From: Hermodice carunculata
Lineage: Eukaryota > Annelida > Polychaeta > Eunicida > Amphinomidae
Length of the DNA: 64,000 nucleotides
Assembly (NCBI GenBank): GCA_964020975.1
Contig: OZ026628.1
Coordinates: 52,814,971 to 52,878,970, forward strand
Reading direction: 5' to 3'
In this document: positions 12,296 through 25,779 of the stretch, in pieces
Numbering within the stretch: the first letter of the stretch is position 1
Layout of the letters: every line of letters starts with the position of its first letter
Made by a program: the position numbers and the translations under genes
Notes under the pieces: generated by a model
What the model saw: only the letters and a program-made list of their open reading frames with translations
Told to the model about the DNA's origin: nothing
Databases searched by the model: none

Positions 12296-14811
12296 ATTAA
12301 TACAAGCTGGAAAGAGAAATCATTCAGACAGATACACACTACATGCAATCAACTGTTAAATTTATCACCTCTTTGCTGTTCCGTACACATATAAGAACAG
12401 CTTCAACCATTTGTGCATCAAGATCAAACGAGTGGCAGTTCATACTGTTGACAGTTCCGAGCTGTAAATATACTCAACTGGCCAGCGTAAATGAGTACCA
12501 TTCTGCCTACTAAGCTATGGAGAAAATATCTGAAGCAACTCTAACTGCCAGTTAGAGTTGGAATTACGTTCCGTGATGACTTAACTTGTTTCTTTAATCC
12601 TTTCCGCTGTTTGTGGTGGCCAGTTCCGTCTTGTCCTGATAATTTGGATTTATAGGAAAAGAAGCTACAACATTTAATATAACGGGAACGAACTTCTCAC
12701 TATCTAAATACTGAGGCCTGCAGATAACTGTGGACGCGTGTCCTTCTATGTTGCGAATAGCACTTGCACACATCTGTTCTTTCAGAATCAGATTGGCATG
12801 GTAATACTTCACAAACGAGGTTTGCTATCTACACACACTTGGAGTGTGTGTCCGTGAAGCAAAAGGGTGACTTTACAACACATGTTTAAAACGAAGATCA
12901 TTTGTGTTCGACTTCATCTCCATTGATCTCTCCAAAGGTGCTCATTGCGCAAACTGGGTGGAGAGGCATTTGGCTCCACAGCATGCAACCTGTTGTACGT
13001 GTAAGAGTAGACATTTTCAGAAATGGGATACAGATAATGCAAGTTTTATAATTAAAATTGGTAAATATTATTTTAATACTTGTATACGACGTTGCTTATA
13101 AGGTTACTGATTTATACCCATGTACATTTGAACAATACATCCGTGAATTGCACATCATTAAACAATCATTTCATGCATTTATAGGAGCCTGGTTAATGTT
13201 TGCAAATTACCAGTAATGGTGCAAATGTGGTAGCTTCAAAGTGCATCGATATGTGGAAGCTTGTGCTGGATTTTACAACGATACAGTAGCAGGTTTATAT
13301 GGAACACTAAAACGAAGTTGGAAAATATTATGTAAATAGCCTTTGTTCTTTTTTCACTACGTTAATGTTTTTTAAATGAAATACCCACATAAAACTATTT
13401 ATACCTAGAACGCTTATAGTATTTAAATTTACATCATTTATTCAAGCAGTTTGCCTGGAAATATGTTCATCTCTGTCAATGCACATAAATATTCTCTCAA
13501 CAGCATGTTTGACCTGACAAACTAAATTACCTAAAAGAAAAACCTTTATCTTACAATCCGGAACTTAGTTAATGTAAAGTTTAATATATTGTCAGCCAGT
13601 GCATACTGTTATTGAAATTTCGTACAGTTATTTGTACCTCCTTTTGTAAGTTTCAGTGCAAATATTTATTTAGAAAAAAATCAAAGTTTGCAAACGTTTA
13701 ACATGGATATAGTGTACAGTGTAAACTGTTATAAGAGGTGGTAGTTATTAAAAATATATTAATTAGTGTGTGTGATAATCTTCTAAAAAATTAAAATGTT
13801 CCAATACGTTTACGTAGTGGGGTTGATTACATATCAAATTTAAAATCCCTAAATGCCCACGTTAGTTCTACAGCCAGTTAAATCGAAACAAGTGTTAAGG
13901 GAAATTTTGACCGTAATGAAAAGATATGCCGCAAAGACTTGTTGGTACAGCAATCCCAATCATGTTAACTATATATGTACAAAAATCACACCCACAAGGC
14001 GTCATTGATCTTTGTCTCAGTTAACTTCGGATTGGTGGACTGTATGTGACAATTTAAAAAAAAAGGTCAGGCTGCACATGAAAGATATTTATTAAGTACT
14101 ACACTAACGGACACCCTTTCAGGCTTCTACGGCTTCCTGCATGTCATATTTATGCATGATCCATTACAAGACAATGGTGAACTACATGTATTCAAGAACT
14201 GGATCACTATCATCCTGAAAGTAAATTTCTAGTCACTAGGAGTATCGGTTACACAGACTGTCATACAAAGACCAACATGAACCCCGAAAATATGAACTCC
14301 TCACCCTAAGTCATCATGTATTTTGCCACAAATAAATTGTGTGTGCTGCCATCTCCCACCTCTGAAGGTGCTATGTGTTTGCTTTCTTGTTTTTGTTTTT
14401 GTTTTTTGTTTTGCTTTTGTTTTGTTATGTTTCTTTGTTTTGTTTTTGTCTTTTCTAATTTTGTTTTTCAATTATAAATGTCATCATACTAGATACCCAT
14501 TGAAAGAAACGTTATTTTGTTAACAAAATCTGAGGAAGACAAACTGGCGTATTTGGCAGAAACAGCAATTGCCTAACCCTGTCCATGACCTGATGGTATT
14601 CAATGGACGACACACTCCATGACACTTTTTCTCAGAGTCCAAGCAAACAAGTCGAGCAAACCTTGGGGAAAAAAAAGGTGCACAATGTGGCAAAATATAA
14701 TATATAAGCACATGATGTGTACACCTCAGCTACCAAGAAAACAGATTTTTACTACCATTTATCTTTTCCGTAGCCCAGTCCAACATTCTTTGAAGCCAGC
14801 CGCTGATCATT

Positions 14812-14812
<1 letters not shown>
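12296..14812. other. Intergenic, no gene seen (segment P)
   Basis: No coding frame longer than chance was found. Colinear matches to 37,235-40,790 of segment Q are clear around 13,380-13,560 (with 39,570-39,770) and 13,860-14,010 (with 40,628-40,780). A T-rich GTTTT tract lies at about 14,380-14,470. Confidence 0.7.
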
Positions 14813-14883
<71 letters not shown>

Positions 14884-14922
14884 ACACACACACATACACA
14901 CACACACAGACACACACACGCA
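14813..14922. repeat. (CA)n microsatellite
   Basis: Almost pure CA repeat with a few CATA and CAGA interruptions. The open frames across it (THTHTH on plus, VCVCVC on minus) are repeat artefacts. Confidence 0.97.
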
Positions 14923-16974
14923 CTGTCAGCCAGCTTGTCTGTCACTTTCTATTAATATCTTGGTACTACAACAGCTGCCTGTGCCCACTTACCTTCGCTT
15001 CTGGTTACAGCTTGGATGCAGAAGCTCACTTTCTGTCAGCCAATTTTTATGATCAATGTGTCAATTCAATATAGCATTTTCACGAAATTAACATGATGAC
15101 CGCATTTTTTTTAATTTAAAAAGAAAAGCTATTGTATGAAGGAAATCAAAGCTCTTAATCGAATGACTAAAGTGCTGTCTTATTGAGTACACAACAACAA
15201 TAAGGTTGAATTACTGACCGATGATTTCAAGGCAGGTCAAGTCAGAAGCCTGCAGCCAGGACTTAGAAGGAGAAATTGGGGTGGAAACCACCGTTTGTAT
15301 TGGCTTGAAGCCGGATATTTAGCTGAAGTTTAAACAGTTTGATGCTGCTAAGGGTCACAACCTCACAACGTCACAAGTTTCTCGACGATGGAAACTGATT
15401 TAAATGAGAAATGAAAGATAAAAATAAAAATCTTGTTGGTAATATACTTTGAGCGGTTATCTGAAATTGTCGAAATTTTCAATAAGACACAAAAGATGCC
15501 ACTAGGCATTAATTTACCCACCAGGGGGGGAACACATATCCCTTTTTTCGCAATGATCCCGCTGGTGAAGCTGTCTGGCAGAATGCACTTCGGGTGTACA
15601 AAGGTTCCAAATAAAATTGTACACATGGTTTCAAGTTTTATAGTAATTTTTTATCTTCCCTTTCACTCCCGTCCTCTTATAATTGAATATTGTTCTGGTG
15701 TTTTTTATTGAAATATGAGTGTATTCGCTTTAATATTGTTTTAATGCGATTTCAATTGTATGTTTGACATGACATCAAAGAGCTTCACAATTTACCGATT
15801 TTAACTTTATGTAAGTTGTGGATTACATGTCCATGTATAAAAGAACCTTGCTTTGCAGACGTTGTTTGAAAGATACTGTAAATAAATAGTGAAATAATTG
15901 CCCAGAAAGGACCGACACACATGCGTTACCTGCACTTTTTACATTAAAAGGGAAAACGAGAAACTTGTCCTATTTTATCAGACAGTGCAAAACTATATTT
16001 CTTTTTTCGTGTTTTGATCTTGCTGTCATATGAATGAACTCGTAGGTAGTGATTTATGAACTGAATCTGAGATGACAATGGTCACAAGCAGGAAAATGCC
16101 TAGAACCAAGAAGACAGTTGAGCCTAATTTGGTGGATCAAATGATGATTATTAAGCTGAGATACCCGGATTTAACGAAATACTGAAACCGAAAATATAAT
16201 GCTTAAAAGCTTATGATTGGGAAACTTGAAGAAAGACTTTATGAAATGACAAGAGAAACATTATTGCCAAGCATTTCTATTCAACAGATATGCATAGCGG
16301 GTAAATGGGGATTTTAACACTGCTTGTAAATTGCTCAACCAAAGAGAGATAATTTATCTGCCAATCAGAGCAAAGTTTTTTTTGATAATTGTGTTTCATT
16401 TGTGCACATGGCAAAAATCTAAAGGAAGCAATAATGGTATTATTTCTTAATGATGATTAACTCCATGTGACAGCATGGTGTTTGTTTTTTTCGATTTATC
16501 AGCTGAATGTTATTGATAAAAATGCCGTATAAACGTGCAAGTATAAACGTGACTTGCACTGCTCAACTAAAGTGCTTATCATAAGTTTGGCAGTTTTGTG
16601 GCAATGCAAACAACCTGCAATTATGACTTTATGTGTAGGCTGAAATGCATGTGCAAATATTGCTGTATTGTTTATACGGGAATTTGATTTCATCTCTCTG
16701 ACTTTGTCAATTTCAACCAAGTAAAACTTATTCATTTTCTATCCATATTAAGCCGTTACCACTGCTTGCTATACAGCCAATCATATAACAAGAGCATTTA
16801 AATGAGCTTATAGTATACCGTGATAATTCCCTATTGTAAGCACAATTGCATTTTTCGTACTACAGAGATGCGAAAGCTGGTCAAAGGGATTGACAAGATT
16901 CGCCATTTTGTCATCTATCATGTAATTTGGAATCTTACCCATCTGCTAATGAGGCTGTCAAAAACAATAAAGAA
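14923..16974. other. Intergenic, no gene seen
   Basis: No recognisable gene, RNA or repeat. Small open frames (for example 15,363-15,626 minus and 16,499-16,735 minus) show no domain, signal peptide or splice context. No convincing match to segment Q was found by eye. Confidence 0.6.
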
Positions 16975-18292
16975 AGTGGGCGTGTTTTCTTGCCTGAATG
17001 GGAGAATTTAATCTTTACGGAATATCATTATTTTATAAAACTTCGAATGCTAGTGGTAATGTTTTCTGAGTGGGTATGGTCATGAAAGCCTGTGTCAGTA
17101 CTTGCAGTGGTTACAGCCGCTGCAGTAACGTGGATGCGGAAGTGTGAATAATGTACTTATAGTTTTCTGCAGCTAAATATATGCACCACATTCTCATATT
17201 GATGTATTCGGTATGGCCTGCAATTGCAGATGTGGTGTATTTTGGATTATGTTATGTGAATAATGGATTAAGACCACATATATTACAGCTGTAAGTCAAT
17301 CGCATAATAAAGTTTTATCAATCCCCATAAAGCGAGTACATGATACATACATAACAACAAAATACTTGCAGCATTTAGTAATAAGACAAATATAGAAACA
17401 GACATGAAATAATATATGAACTAAAAAGAGTACAAATATAATATTGCAACTTGATAAACAATGCGTTCAAACTACAACAGACTAGAAAGACACAGGTTGT
17501 TGATTGCCACGTGGCTGCTCAGGGCAACGCAGGGTAATTTGAAAGGAGACTCCTTTGAAAAAAACACAAAAAACTGATATAGTAGCCTGGATTCGGTGCC
17601 GAGAATACGTGCACTGATCCAAAAACAAGCTGCTACGTGTCCTGAAATATTGCCAGCTAAAAATGAATTTAAAACACTAACTTATCAGAACAGTGAGGAT
17701 GAAGAGCCCCTACACTGATCAGCATCAAAAGCTATTGTCTGCAGAAATCAGCTTTTGACATACTCAACCGTTACTCTCTATGCAAATAAAAATCCACACA
17801 TTGCTTTATAAAACACTCAAAGTTGTGTGTGTTATCTATTTACCAAAATATGTGAAGTTCAAGTCATGTTTATTTTTTTTTATTCGAGATATTGGAACAC
17901 ATATGATGTTTGCCTTATAATGACCACACCTTGGACGCCCGTACCAACCCCTATCACGGCAGTTTGCCCGAGCAGTATCCGGTATTCTTTGGATGCATGA
18001 TTTCTTTTAAAAAAAATAATGATTCTTTGTGACTGCATTACCAACAACAACAAAACGAAAGGGATACAAATGAATAATCACGTTTAGGTGTGTAATTACT
18101 TATTTTCGTTTGCACTACAATCGCCTTTGACTCTACCTATTTTTTTTAAAGAGCAGGTTCTAGTTTGAAACAGTATCCTGAAATGGGTAGTGAATATATA
18201 CGCCATGATAATAGTTTACGTGCCATTGGTGTGGATGTAGTTTGTGCTCATCTCTAGGCTGATTTCTCCATTTACGATTTTCGACCGCAATT

Positions 18293-18527
18293 AACCCTTA
18301 AAGTGCTTATCACTGCTATAGTTGCTTTCTCATTACCATTAAACATATAATGGTTAAAAGAGTCAAATTCCTCATGAAGATACCTGTCATTCAAATACCA
18401 GCAAGCCTTATCTGAAGCAAAAAGTAGTCTTAGTCAACAGCTTTCCTCGGGACACTTTGCGCGCAATGCGCGCAAAGTGTCCCGAGGAAAGCTTATGACT
18501 CAATCTTAAATCAGCACTTTAAAGGTT
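18293..18527. mobile_element. Possible MITE or foldback element with a central perfect palindrome
   Basis: Imperfect terminal inverted repeats of about 18 bases (AACCCTTAAAGTGCTTAT at 18,293-18,310 against the complement of 18,510-18,527, 15 or more matches) bracket 235 bases. At the centre lies a 27-base perfect inverted repeat (18,439-18,465 and 18,467-18,493) around a single A. The matching part of segment Q (around 48,840) shows nothing similar. No clear target-site duplication was found, so the transposon call is tentative. Confidence 0.4.
18439..18493. repeat. 55-bp near-perfect palindrome, 27-bp arms, 1-base spacer
   Basis: The arms are perfect complements from AGCTTTCCTCGGGACACTTT to the GCGCGCA core on each side of A18466. 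The arms are GC- and CpG-rich inside AT-rich DNA. The one-base loop makes a folded regulatory RNA or pre-miRNA unlikely; a DNA cruciform, the core of a foldback element or a recent inverted-duplication event fits better. Confidence 0.9.
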
Positions 18528-19640
18528 CACTATATGATTTTTTTAATGCCTTTCATGCCACTGTCTTGTTGCCACCTGATTGATCAAAGTGACTTCGGGG
18601 CCTCAAAGATAGTGTCCCCTTTCTTTCATGGCAGGCCTACTATGCCATTTTGTATCTCTGGCACAAGTGATAGATTTTGGAGTTTAAGTGGTTAAGTCAT
18701 TTTTGAAAAAAAAAAAAACTGAGTTTGTACTTTATGAATACTTCAAAGGTTGAGAGGACCAGTTCAGAAAAATGCGTTTCACAGGTGACTGCCTGTCCCA
18801 GATCCGAAGTGAAATTAGTTTCTTCACATTGTTATTGAAAGCTGGATGTTGGTGTTTTGTTAATTCTTGGATCTCTGCCAATTGCTGTATTTAACTTTGC
18901 TGTTATTGTTTTGTTGGAATTTAAGTATGTAGGAAATGTTTTTCGGAACTATTTTGTCAGCAATGACATGTACATGTATTCAATTTTTACCAGGGTAAGT
19001 AATTTGAAATCAGTCACATATACATAGGTGAGCTATCATGTTAAATGTGCTCTATTTTTCATAGAACCCAGTCAATTTACATAAATGAATAAGAATGAAT
19101 ATCACTTATGAACAGCCTAATTCTCTACTTTTACCATGGTACGGCATATTAATGACCGTAAATCACATATAATTGAAAGAATATCAGAAAACGAGAGTAG
19201 TTCATACTGTTAGCTTCCGTGAATCAAAAAACCTTTTAACTTTATGATTTGATGCCATTCAAATAAAGCATCAAAGCTCTTCTAAACATGAATATATACT
19301 AGTATTTTTTAGATAGGTAGTGTTTCACAGAAAAATACAAAGCTGGAACGTTTACTTTCCAACTTGTGCAATAATATCAGAAACTGAGTCGATAAAGCAC
19401 AACTTGTATACAACTTCTGCAGCGAAAGGCTAGGTTTGTTAGTTTTCGCGCGAGCTGGATCACTGCAACCACAACATAATGTACAAACCGATGTTGCATT
19501 GAAACAGCATAATATTAATACGAAACATACTTTACCTATTGAATGTTGTTACACTAATCTGTAATCTATTGATCTAACACTGTGTATTGTAATGCAAAAA
19601 TAACATCAAAATACTGCCCCGTGTTGTTCCATAGTTCAAA

Positions 19641-21370
19641 TTATGTCAGTTGAATACTTCAACAAGGAGAGGTATTTGCAGCCAATACGTTGTACCCAAT
19701 ATGGCTGCATCCCCAATCAATGGGTCAGCTGCAACTTTTCGTAGGCTTTTTTTTTAACAAATTGGATCAAAAAGGTAGTGAAAGGAGCATTATTTTTCCA
19801 CTCTCATAATGAGCTATTTCAATGCTGGTTCTTAATATGAAAACAAATTAGTTCAGCATATGTCTCTACTTGGGAACCTGATTAAATGCTTGTTACTTGT
19901 TTGTCAGGAAATATAGATTGTTACTCTAGTATTAGTCTTCCAAATATGAAGAAAACAAAAGCACTATTTGAAGAGACTATATTTAGCTGAGTTTGTCATT
20001 CAATCAAAAGTAGGTCCCAACCTGGTAAAGCGTTATTCAAATTGTTTACCAGCTTTTCTTAAGGTACTGGCAAAGCATTTTTTATAATTGTTTCAGCTTT
20101 CTGACTTATGAAGAATTATAAGATCCAACAAAATCACTCGACCATGACCACCTGATAAAAAACTTGCCCAAGGTAAGATATTGGAAGTGGATCTACCTCA
20201 GCAATGTTTTGGACAAAGTTGCATCTTGCCCTCATACTTAGATATATCTTTGCGTAATTTCAAAGTTACAGAATCGTGGCTTTAGGGAAAAAAAACGTTT
20301 TAAGATGTTGCATAAAACAAACCAGAAAATTTACAGAGAGCACAAATCGATGGACCATGACAATTTAAGCAAACTTGATACCTAGGCAATCTCATCCATG
20401 TTAGAGTACATCTGGCTAACTGTCGTTGGAGATATGATTGGCCAATTGCTTTTGGAAGAGGACATATTGTAAGATTTTTGAATAAAAAAGTATTTCATAG
20501 AAACTAAAAAAAAATACAGTAGAGTAACCACTTGAATAGCTTTCGTAGAGACCAACCCAACATGCATTTCCACTAAGTTTGGAGTGGATGCCACCGACAG
20601 TTTTTGAGAAGAAGCCAACAACCAATCAGAAATTCCTGAACAATTTAATTAAGAACAATCTGAGAGACCATCCAAAGAAATGTCGACGTATTTGGCTAGT
20701 TAGGTATGAGGCAGAAAAAAATAACCCAACAGTATCATCATGAAATTTAGCAATGACTAAATTACGACCTTGTGAACAAATTTCATGAAAACCGTACAAG
20801 GTTCATTATTTACATGAAGAATGTATTCTAGCGATGTTCACCTCCACAATCGAGCTTTTCACCTTAATGTTGGGCATGAGCTAGGAAAAAGCTTGTTCTT
20901 TTCACCCTATTATATGTACCTATTACAGGCAGTTCATGTAAGCCTTTTTCCACCACCACCGCAACCATCACCACCTCGACCTCCACTGCAACCACCACGT
21001 CTGTCATACATCAACCACCACGCCCAACACTATCACCCCACATCCTACCACAAATTCCTTGCCACAACCACCAACACATCTTGTAAATATATGTAAGTAG
21101 ACTGAATGCACAACAAGGGCTCATGGTATTTATCACAGCTGAAAATGGCACACCTTTGCCAAATATATTTGATAAGTCATTTATCAGGGTTGACATGTCT
21201 AAAAACCATCATATGCCTGTATTATGAAAGTATATAACATGGTTCTAATGAACTAAGTGCATTTCAATCATTAGAAACGTCTCAACATTTCTGTTCTCAC
21301 AAAGCAAATGACCTGATAATTGACAACCCTTAAAGCCACATATTCAACAGCTTAGGGGAAATTCTATAAA
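19641..21370. other. Intergenic, no gene seen
   Basis: No supported gene. A CCA/CCT-rich stretch at about 20,950-21,070 gives a Pro-rich open frame (20,821-21,096) that reflects base composition rather than a protein family. The P/Q homology fades at about 19,640. Confidence 0.6.
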
Positions 21371-21925
21371 ATGTTTAGTCTGAAGTATCCATACACCTTT
21401 GTGACCATTGCTCCAATAGGTTTTGGTAAATCAGTTTTTACCAAAAGAAGTTTAGAAGGGAACCTGATTGATCCAGTGCTTCAAAGAATAAACTGGTGTG
21501 ATGGACCAAGGCAGCCAATTTATGCGGAGATGCACATAAACATGCTTGCAAATGAATTCATCCTAGGTATATCACAAAAATGTTGATACAAGGAGAATTG
21601 TGGTGGTTTTTAATGACCTGATGAGTCAGGTTGGAAAAAATACAAAATTGTTGGATTTATTTACCAAAGTAAGGCACAATCGAAACCTGAGTATCATTAT
21701 ATGGATGCAACATTCTATCGCCTGAATACAGTGACTATACGAAGCAGTTTTCATTTAAATGTCTTGTTTAATATACCAAGTGATAAAAAAGAAATGCAAA
21801 CTATGAGTAACTGCATTTTTCTCTGCACGTTCAACCGCATGATGGAGGTAAACAAGAGAGCCACAGCCAAGCATTAAGGCTGTTTCCTAGTAGACTTCAA
21901 GCCTGAGATGCCCAAATATGACCAA
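21371..21925 (+). pseudogene. Fossil of a Polinton/Maverick-type packaging ATPase
   Basis: Plus-strand frames resemble the FtsK/HerA-type genome-packaging ATPase carried by Polintons and adintovirus-like elements. A Walker-A-like stretch (APIGFGKSVFTKR) is followed by a family-typical WCDGPRQPIYAEM stretch, a Walker-B-like stretch (RRIVVVFNDLMSQVGK), LFTKVRHNRNLSIIIW, and a C-terminal DFKPE-like end. Only this gene is recognised; no capsid, polymerase, integrase or terminal repeats were found nearby. It is broken, with at least three breaks, and looks old. Confidence 0.6.
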
Positions 21926-22276
21926 ACCAAAACTATCAATCTTCACATAAAAACAAAACAAGAAAACTTGTGTAGGGCAAGAGAAAATCCTACGAACGAA
22001 CCGAAACATATATGTAGGAGCTCAAAACGCCAGAACAACCACCATTGGAAAGAAGAACCTTTGAAAGTATACCATTTGGTCCACATAGAATATGACGAGA
22101 AGTTTAAGGAAAGACAATAAGGAGGTAGCATGTTGTGATTATTTGTTTCAGCTTCAACTGTGTAAATTTAATCATTCACAATTTCGTCATACCTCATTAA
22201 AGATTGTACTTTTGATCAACTTTCCTTGCATAGACAGCAGTGACTTCATGTTTATCACATGCAGCTCATGCTTGGC

Positions 22277-22500
<224 letters not shown>

Positions 22501-22657
22501 TAAGTATAATGTGCACACAGGGCCTGCAAACTGATGAGATGAGGTGTGACCTTCTTAATATCCTTCCCGTTCATCATTTTGTTGCACTCCTGAAGATCCA
22601 TATAAATCCCACAGTAAGACAGATCAGTTCCATTGTTTTAAATTTATTCGCTAATAA

Positions 22658-22718
22658 AAGTTCAAGAGAAGCCCCATCCGTTTTTGTTGTAAAGTTGAGT
22701 GTTAAAGCAAATCACATA
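22658..22718. repeat. Direct repeat, right copy
   Basis: Partner of 22,277-22,340; the shared core is CATCCGTTTTTGTTGTAAAG. It is again followed by a short TA run (22,724-22,736). Confidence 0.8.
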
Positions 22719-22739
22719 AATGAATATATATATATATGA

Positions 22740-24115
22740 ATAAAGAGCTGATCTTTCTCAAACTCTGTTGATATATCCACTTAATCTATATAGCAAATTG
22801 GTGTCTCAGTGCAACATGTACCCATAGCATAAAACTTTGACTCCAAAAGTGCCAACAGGGGTACCAAATGTGGGATAAAAAGGGAAAACCACACACACAA
22901 ACAAAACACAACCAACTAATATACAGAACCAGCCAGAATTAATTAAAGTCCTGAAGGAAACGAAGTTTGCATAAAAGTATAAGGTCATCTTATCTATGTA
23001 ACACATTGAGCAATTTTTTTATGTGCGTGTGAAACTGGCCCTCCCCTAAAATCAATGATTTTTACAGGTACATGCCCAGAATAGAATTTTTTTAAATTTT
23101 ATATGCTATGTTAACATCTGTGTCTAGTATAAATACTTTAATGGACTTAAATAGATATTATATTTATCGGAAGCTCCAAATGCTGACAAAACGTGTTTTA
23201 AAGTGAAAGTTTTGACACCTTTCTTTTTAAGGTTTAATTTTTCTATTTTATTTTTTGTTGTTTATTATGACAAAATCGTCTCCAAAACAGCCTAACCCGT
23301 TGTTTCCAAATTATAAAGGGACATTTCTAAGGATCTCTTAACCTTAATTTGCCCAACAGGTTGGTGCTGCGAATCTTTTAATAAATTTTTGTCTTTTCCT
23401 ACTTTTGACTTTTTTCTAAACCGTGACTCAGATTTTTCTCAAAACTGGACGGAAAAGAAGCTCAAGGGAGGGTTAATCAAGGTTGTTCACTAGTTTGTGA
23501 AGTTCTGGATCTCTCATCTTAAACCATTTTTTGAAGAAGGTAGCTGTTGGTTAAGTCATTTAATCCTATTGTTTGTATTGCAATAAAAATTCACAGTCTG
23601 TGTATGTACGGTCAACCATGCACAGAACGCTCACAGTGCCCTTGTTTATACATGTCCCCTAGGTTTTTTTCCACCTGAGTTTGGCCTGAGTTTTAATTGT
23701 ATTTGAAACATGTCTTGTTTTGTCACTCTCCAGTATCAGTTGACAATTCCCGTGGCTTTTTTTTCTTGTTTTACCATTTAGCCTGTATCAGCTTGAGACA
23801 AAGCCATTTCCTTCGATCTGTGCCTCTTATTTTTGCTTCTTTGTTTTAATTTATGGACCTTGGCAAAACTTCAGCTCAGATATGGTAGCACAAAAGAAAC
23901 GGGTGACTGCAGGGATGGCAATGAAATGTTACTAATTACTTGGGGAAGGCAATCTGGATGGTGTCGTACATGCATTTGATCTTGAAACAATTCAACGCTG
24001 TTGCTCAACTTTACCATAACTAATCAAATCCCTTGCATTTTTTGTATATTATGGTACACCTGGGTTTCATGCACGATGCAAAAAGATATTTGCGAAACCT
24101 TCAAATATTTCTTTA
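22740..24115. other. Intergenic, no gene seen
   Basis: T-rich sequence without a supported gene. No matches to LINE, SINE or the P/Q segments were noticed. Confidence 0.6.
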
Positions 24116-24119
24116 CATT

Positions 24120-25770
24120 CGTAGCCAAGCCACAAGACAGCCCGGATTCTATCCCTCCTGACAATATGTCTGATGCGCAACATAATATTGAGCATGAAAG
24201 TCTGAAGAAAATCATTCATGTCATGAAAGCAAATAACCATATCTTTGAATTCCGCTCAGTTACTGAGAATGAGTTGCTCCGACAACTGTCGAAGTCGAAT
24301 CCGAAAGAAAGCAACGGTACCAGATGATAGTGCAGCTAATTTACTGAATGTGGGAGCAGAGACTGTTAGCCTACCAATAGCTATGGTCATAAATATGTCA
24401 ATTGAAGCCGCTAAATTCCCGTGGGATTTAAAGAAAGCAAGTGTACACTGTGTAAATAAACAGTCCAACTCACTCAAAAAAACAAACTGTCGGCCGATAC
24501 GCACACTATGAAGTGTCTCGAATGTTTTTAAAAGTGTGCTTAACGACCAAATAACAGGCTTCTCTGAAGACATTATGAACTGTCTACAATGTGCATTTAG
24601 GGAAAATTATAGCTGAGAAAATCTTCTCATCAAAATAGTTGAAGATTGGAAGCTTGCCCTTGATGAACATGAGACTGTCGTGGTACCTGATGGACTTATC
24701 AAATGCGCTTGATTGCCTCCAGCATCATCATCTACTTATAATCTTAGCAATTACGAGGTGTTAAAATATGCAGGTAAATTGACCTGTTAGTAGCTAAGCG
24801 ACTGTGAGCATGTTCTTTCAGTGAATGGACTAAGCTCCAAAATGGGATCCCATAATGTAATATTCTTGGCCCTTTGTTCTTCAACATCTTCATGAACGAT
24901 GTCTTTTTTTTGTCAGTAAAACATTTAGCCTCTATAATTATGCGGATAACAACACTATATGTTTTTACCTCTAAGATCTAAAAATGGTGAAGGATACCCT
25001 GGAGGAAGCTGCAAAAGTCGGCATTCAATGGTTCTAAGAAAATGGCATGAAGTCTAACCCAGATAAATTCCAGGCAATTTTACTCTCTACCAAGTTCTCA
25101 TGCCCAACGGATGACTTTCTCTTTATAATAAATGATGTCTAAATCAAACCAGGAAAATCTGTAAAATTACAAGTTATTTACATAGATGATAAACCCAAAT
25201 TTCACGACCATATTACCTACATATGTTGGCGGACTGCCAAGCAAATAAGTGTATTAAGACGTTAATCCGCAATTGTCAGTCTGAAAGAAAAGATGCAAGT
25301 ATTCAATGTTTTTATATAATCCAAGTTCAACTACTGCCCTCTTGTCTGACACCTATGATTAAAGACAGATGCAAAGAAAATGGAAAAGATCAAGCAAAAA
25401 GCTCTTCGTTTTGTTTTCGATGACCATGGCATTTCATATTACAGGCCCTTGCAATGAGCAAATAAATCTTCACTCTACTTAAACCGCCCAAGGAAACTGT
25501 CCACAGTAGTTAACAAAGTTCTTACGCACATCTTTCATGGACAACATGTTTCAAACAAACACAGTTTATTACAATGTAGGAGATAATGGCAAAATCCGAC
25601 AGTCTGCTCACAGTACGATCACCTATGGAAGACACTCTATACGCTACCAAGGGGCAACGTATGCCCTGCGTGCTCATGCTTAATGCATGTCTTCAAAGCA
25701 CGAATTCCATGTCTTGAAATCAGAGAGGCAAAACATCGAAATGAGTAAAACAGACAGGGAATATAACGAA
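24120..25770 (+). pseudogene. LINE reverse-transcriptase fossil (CR1/L2/Jockey-group)
   Basis: Plus-strand frames in order read VFKSVLNDQITGFSEDI, CAFRENYS, LLIKIVEDWKLALDEHETVV, a degenerate motif A near 24,690 (LMDLSNAFD-like), VNGLSSKMG, then motif C region text (NYADNNT-like, 24,935-24,955), GIQWF-ENGMKSNPDKFQAI, and HDHITYI-RRTAKQISVLRR. This is a standard RT palm, thumb and C-terminal order. The upstream part to about 24,120 reads like the endonuclease-RT linker (LRQLSKSNPKKATVPDDSAA). Many stops and frameshifts are present. No endonuclease, 5' end or 3' tail was found. It is a different lineage from LINEs A and B. Confidence 0.7.
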
Positions 25771-25779
25771 CATATACCT

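Larger units (their letters stand above)
1..19650. repeat. Segment P: left copy of an ancient direct segmental duplication
   Basis: Long stretches align colinearly, in the same orientation, with 31,985-50,420. Examples are 12 onward with 31,995 onward, 840-2,700 with 32,780-37,200, 13,380-14,030 with 39,570-40,790, and 16,975-19,640 with 47,515-50,420. One short run, GTATGGCCTGCAATTGCAG near 17,211, is identical near 47,759. Agreement by eye is about 70-80% with many indels, so the duplication is old. No reading frame survives in both copies, so the shared sequence is probably noncoding. P probably extends left of the window. The middle parts (14,050-16,970 and 40,790-47,515) could not be aligned by eye and hold unrelated insertions. 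Confidence 0.75.

Noticed and set aside
18439-18493. Palindrome as a microRNA precursor or a terminator
   Set aside because: A one-base loop and perfect pairing do not fit a microRNA hairpin, and there is no gene next to it to terminate.
20821-21096. Pro-rich 91-codon plus frame
   Set aside because: Explained by a CCA/CCT-rich stretch; no signal peptide, domain or splice context.
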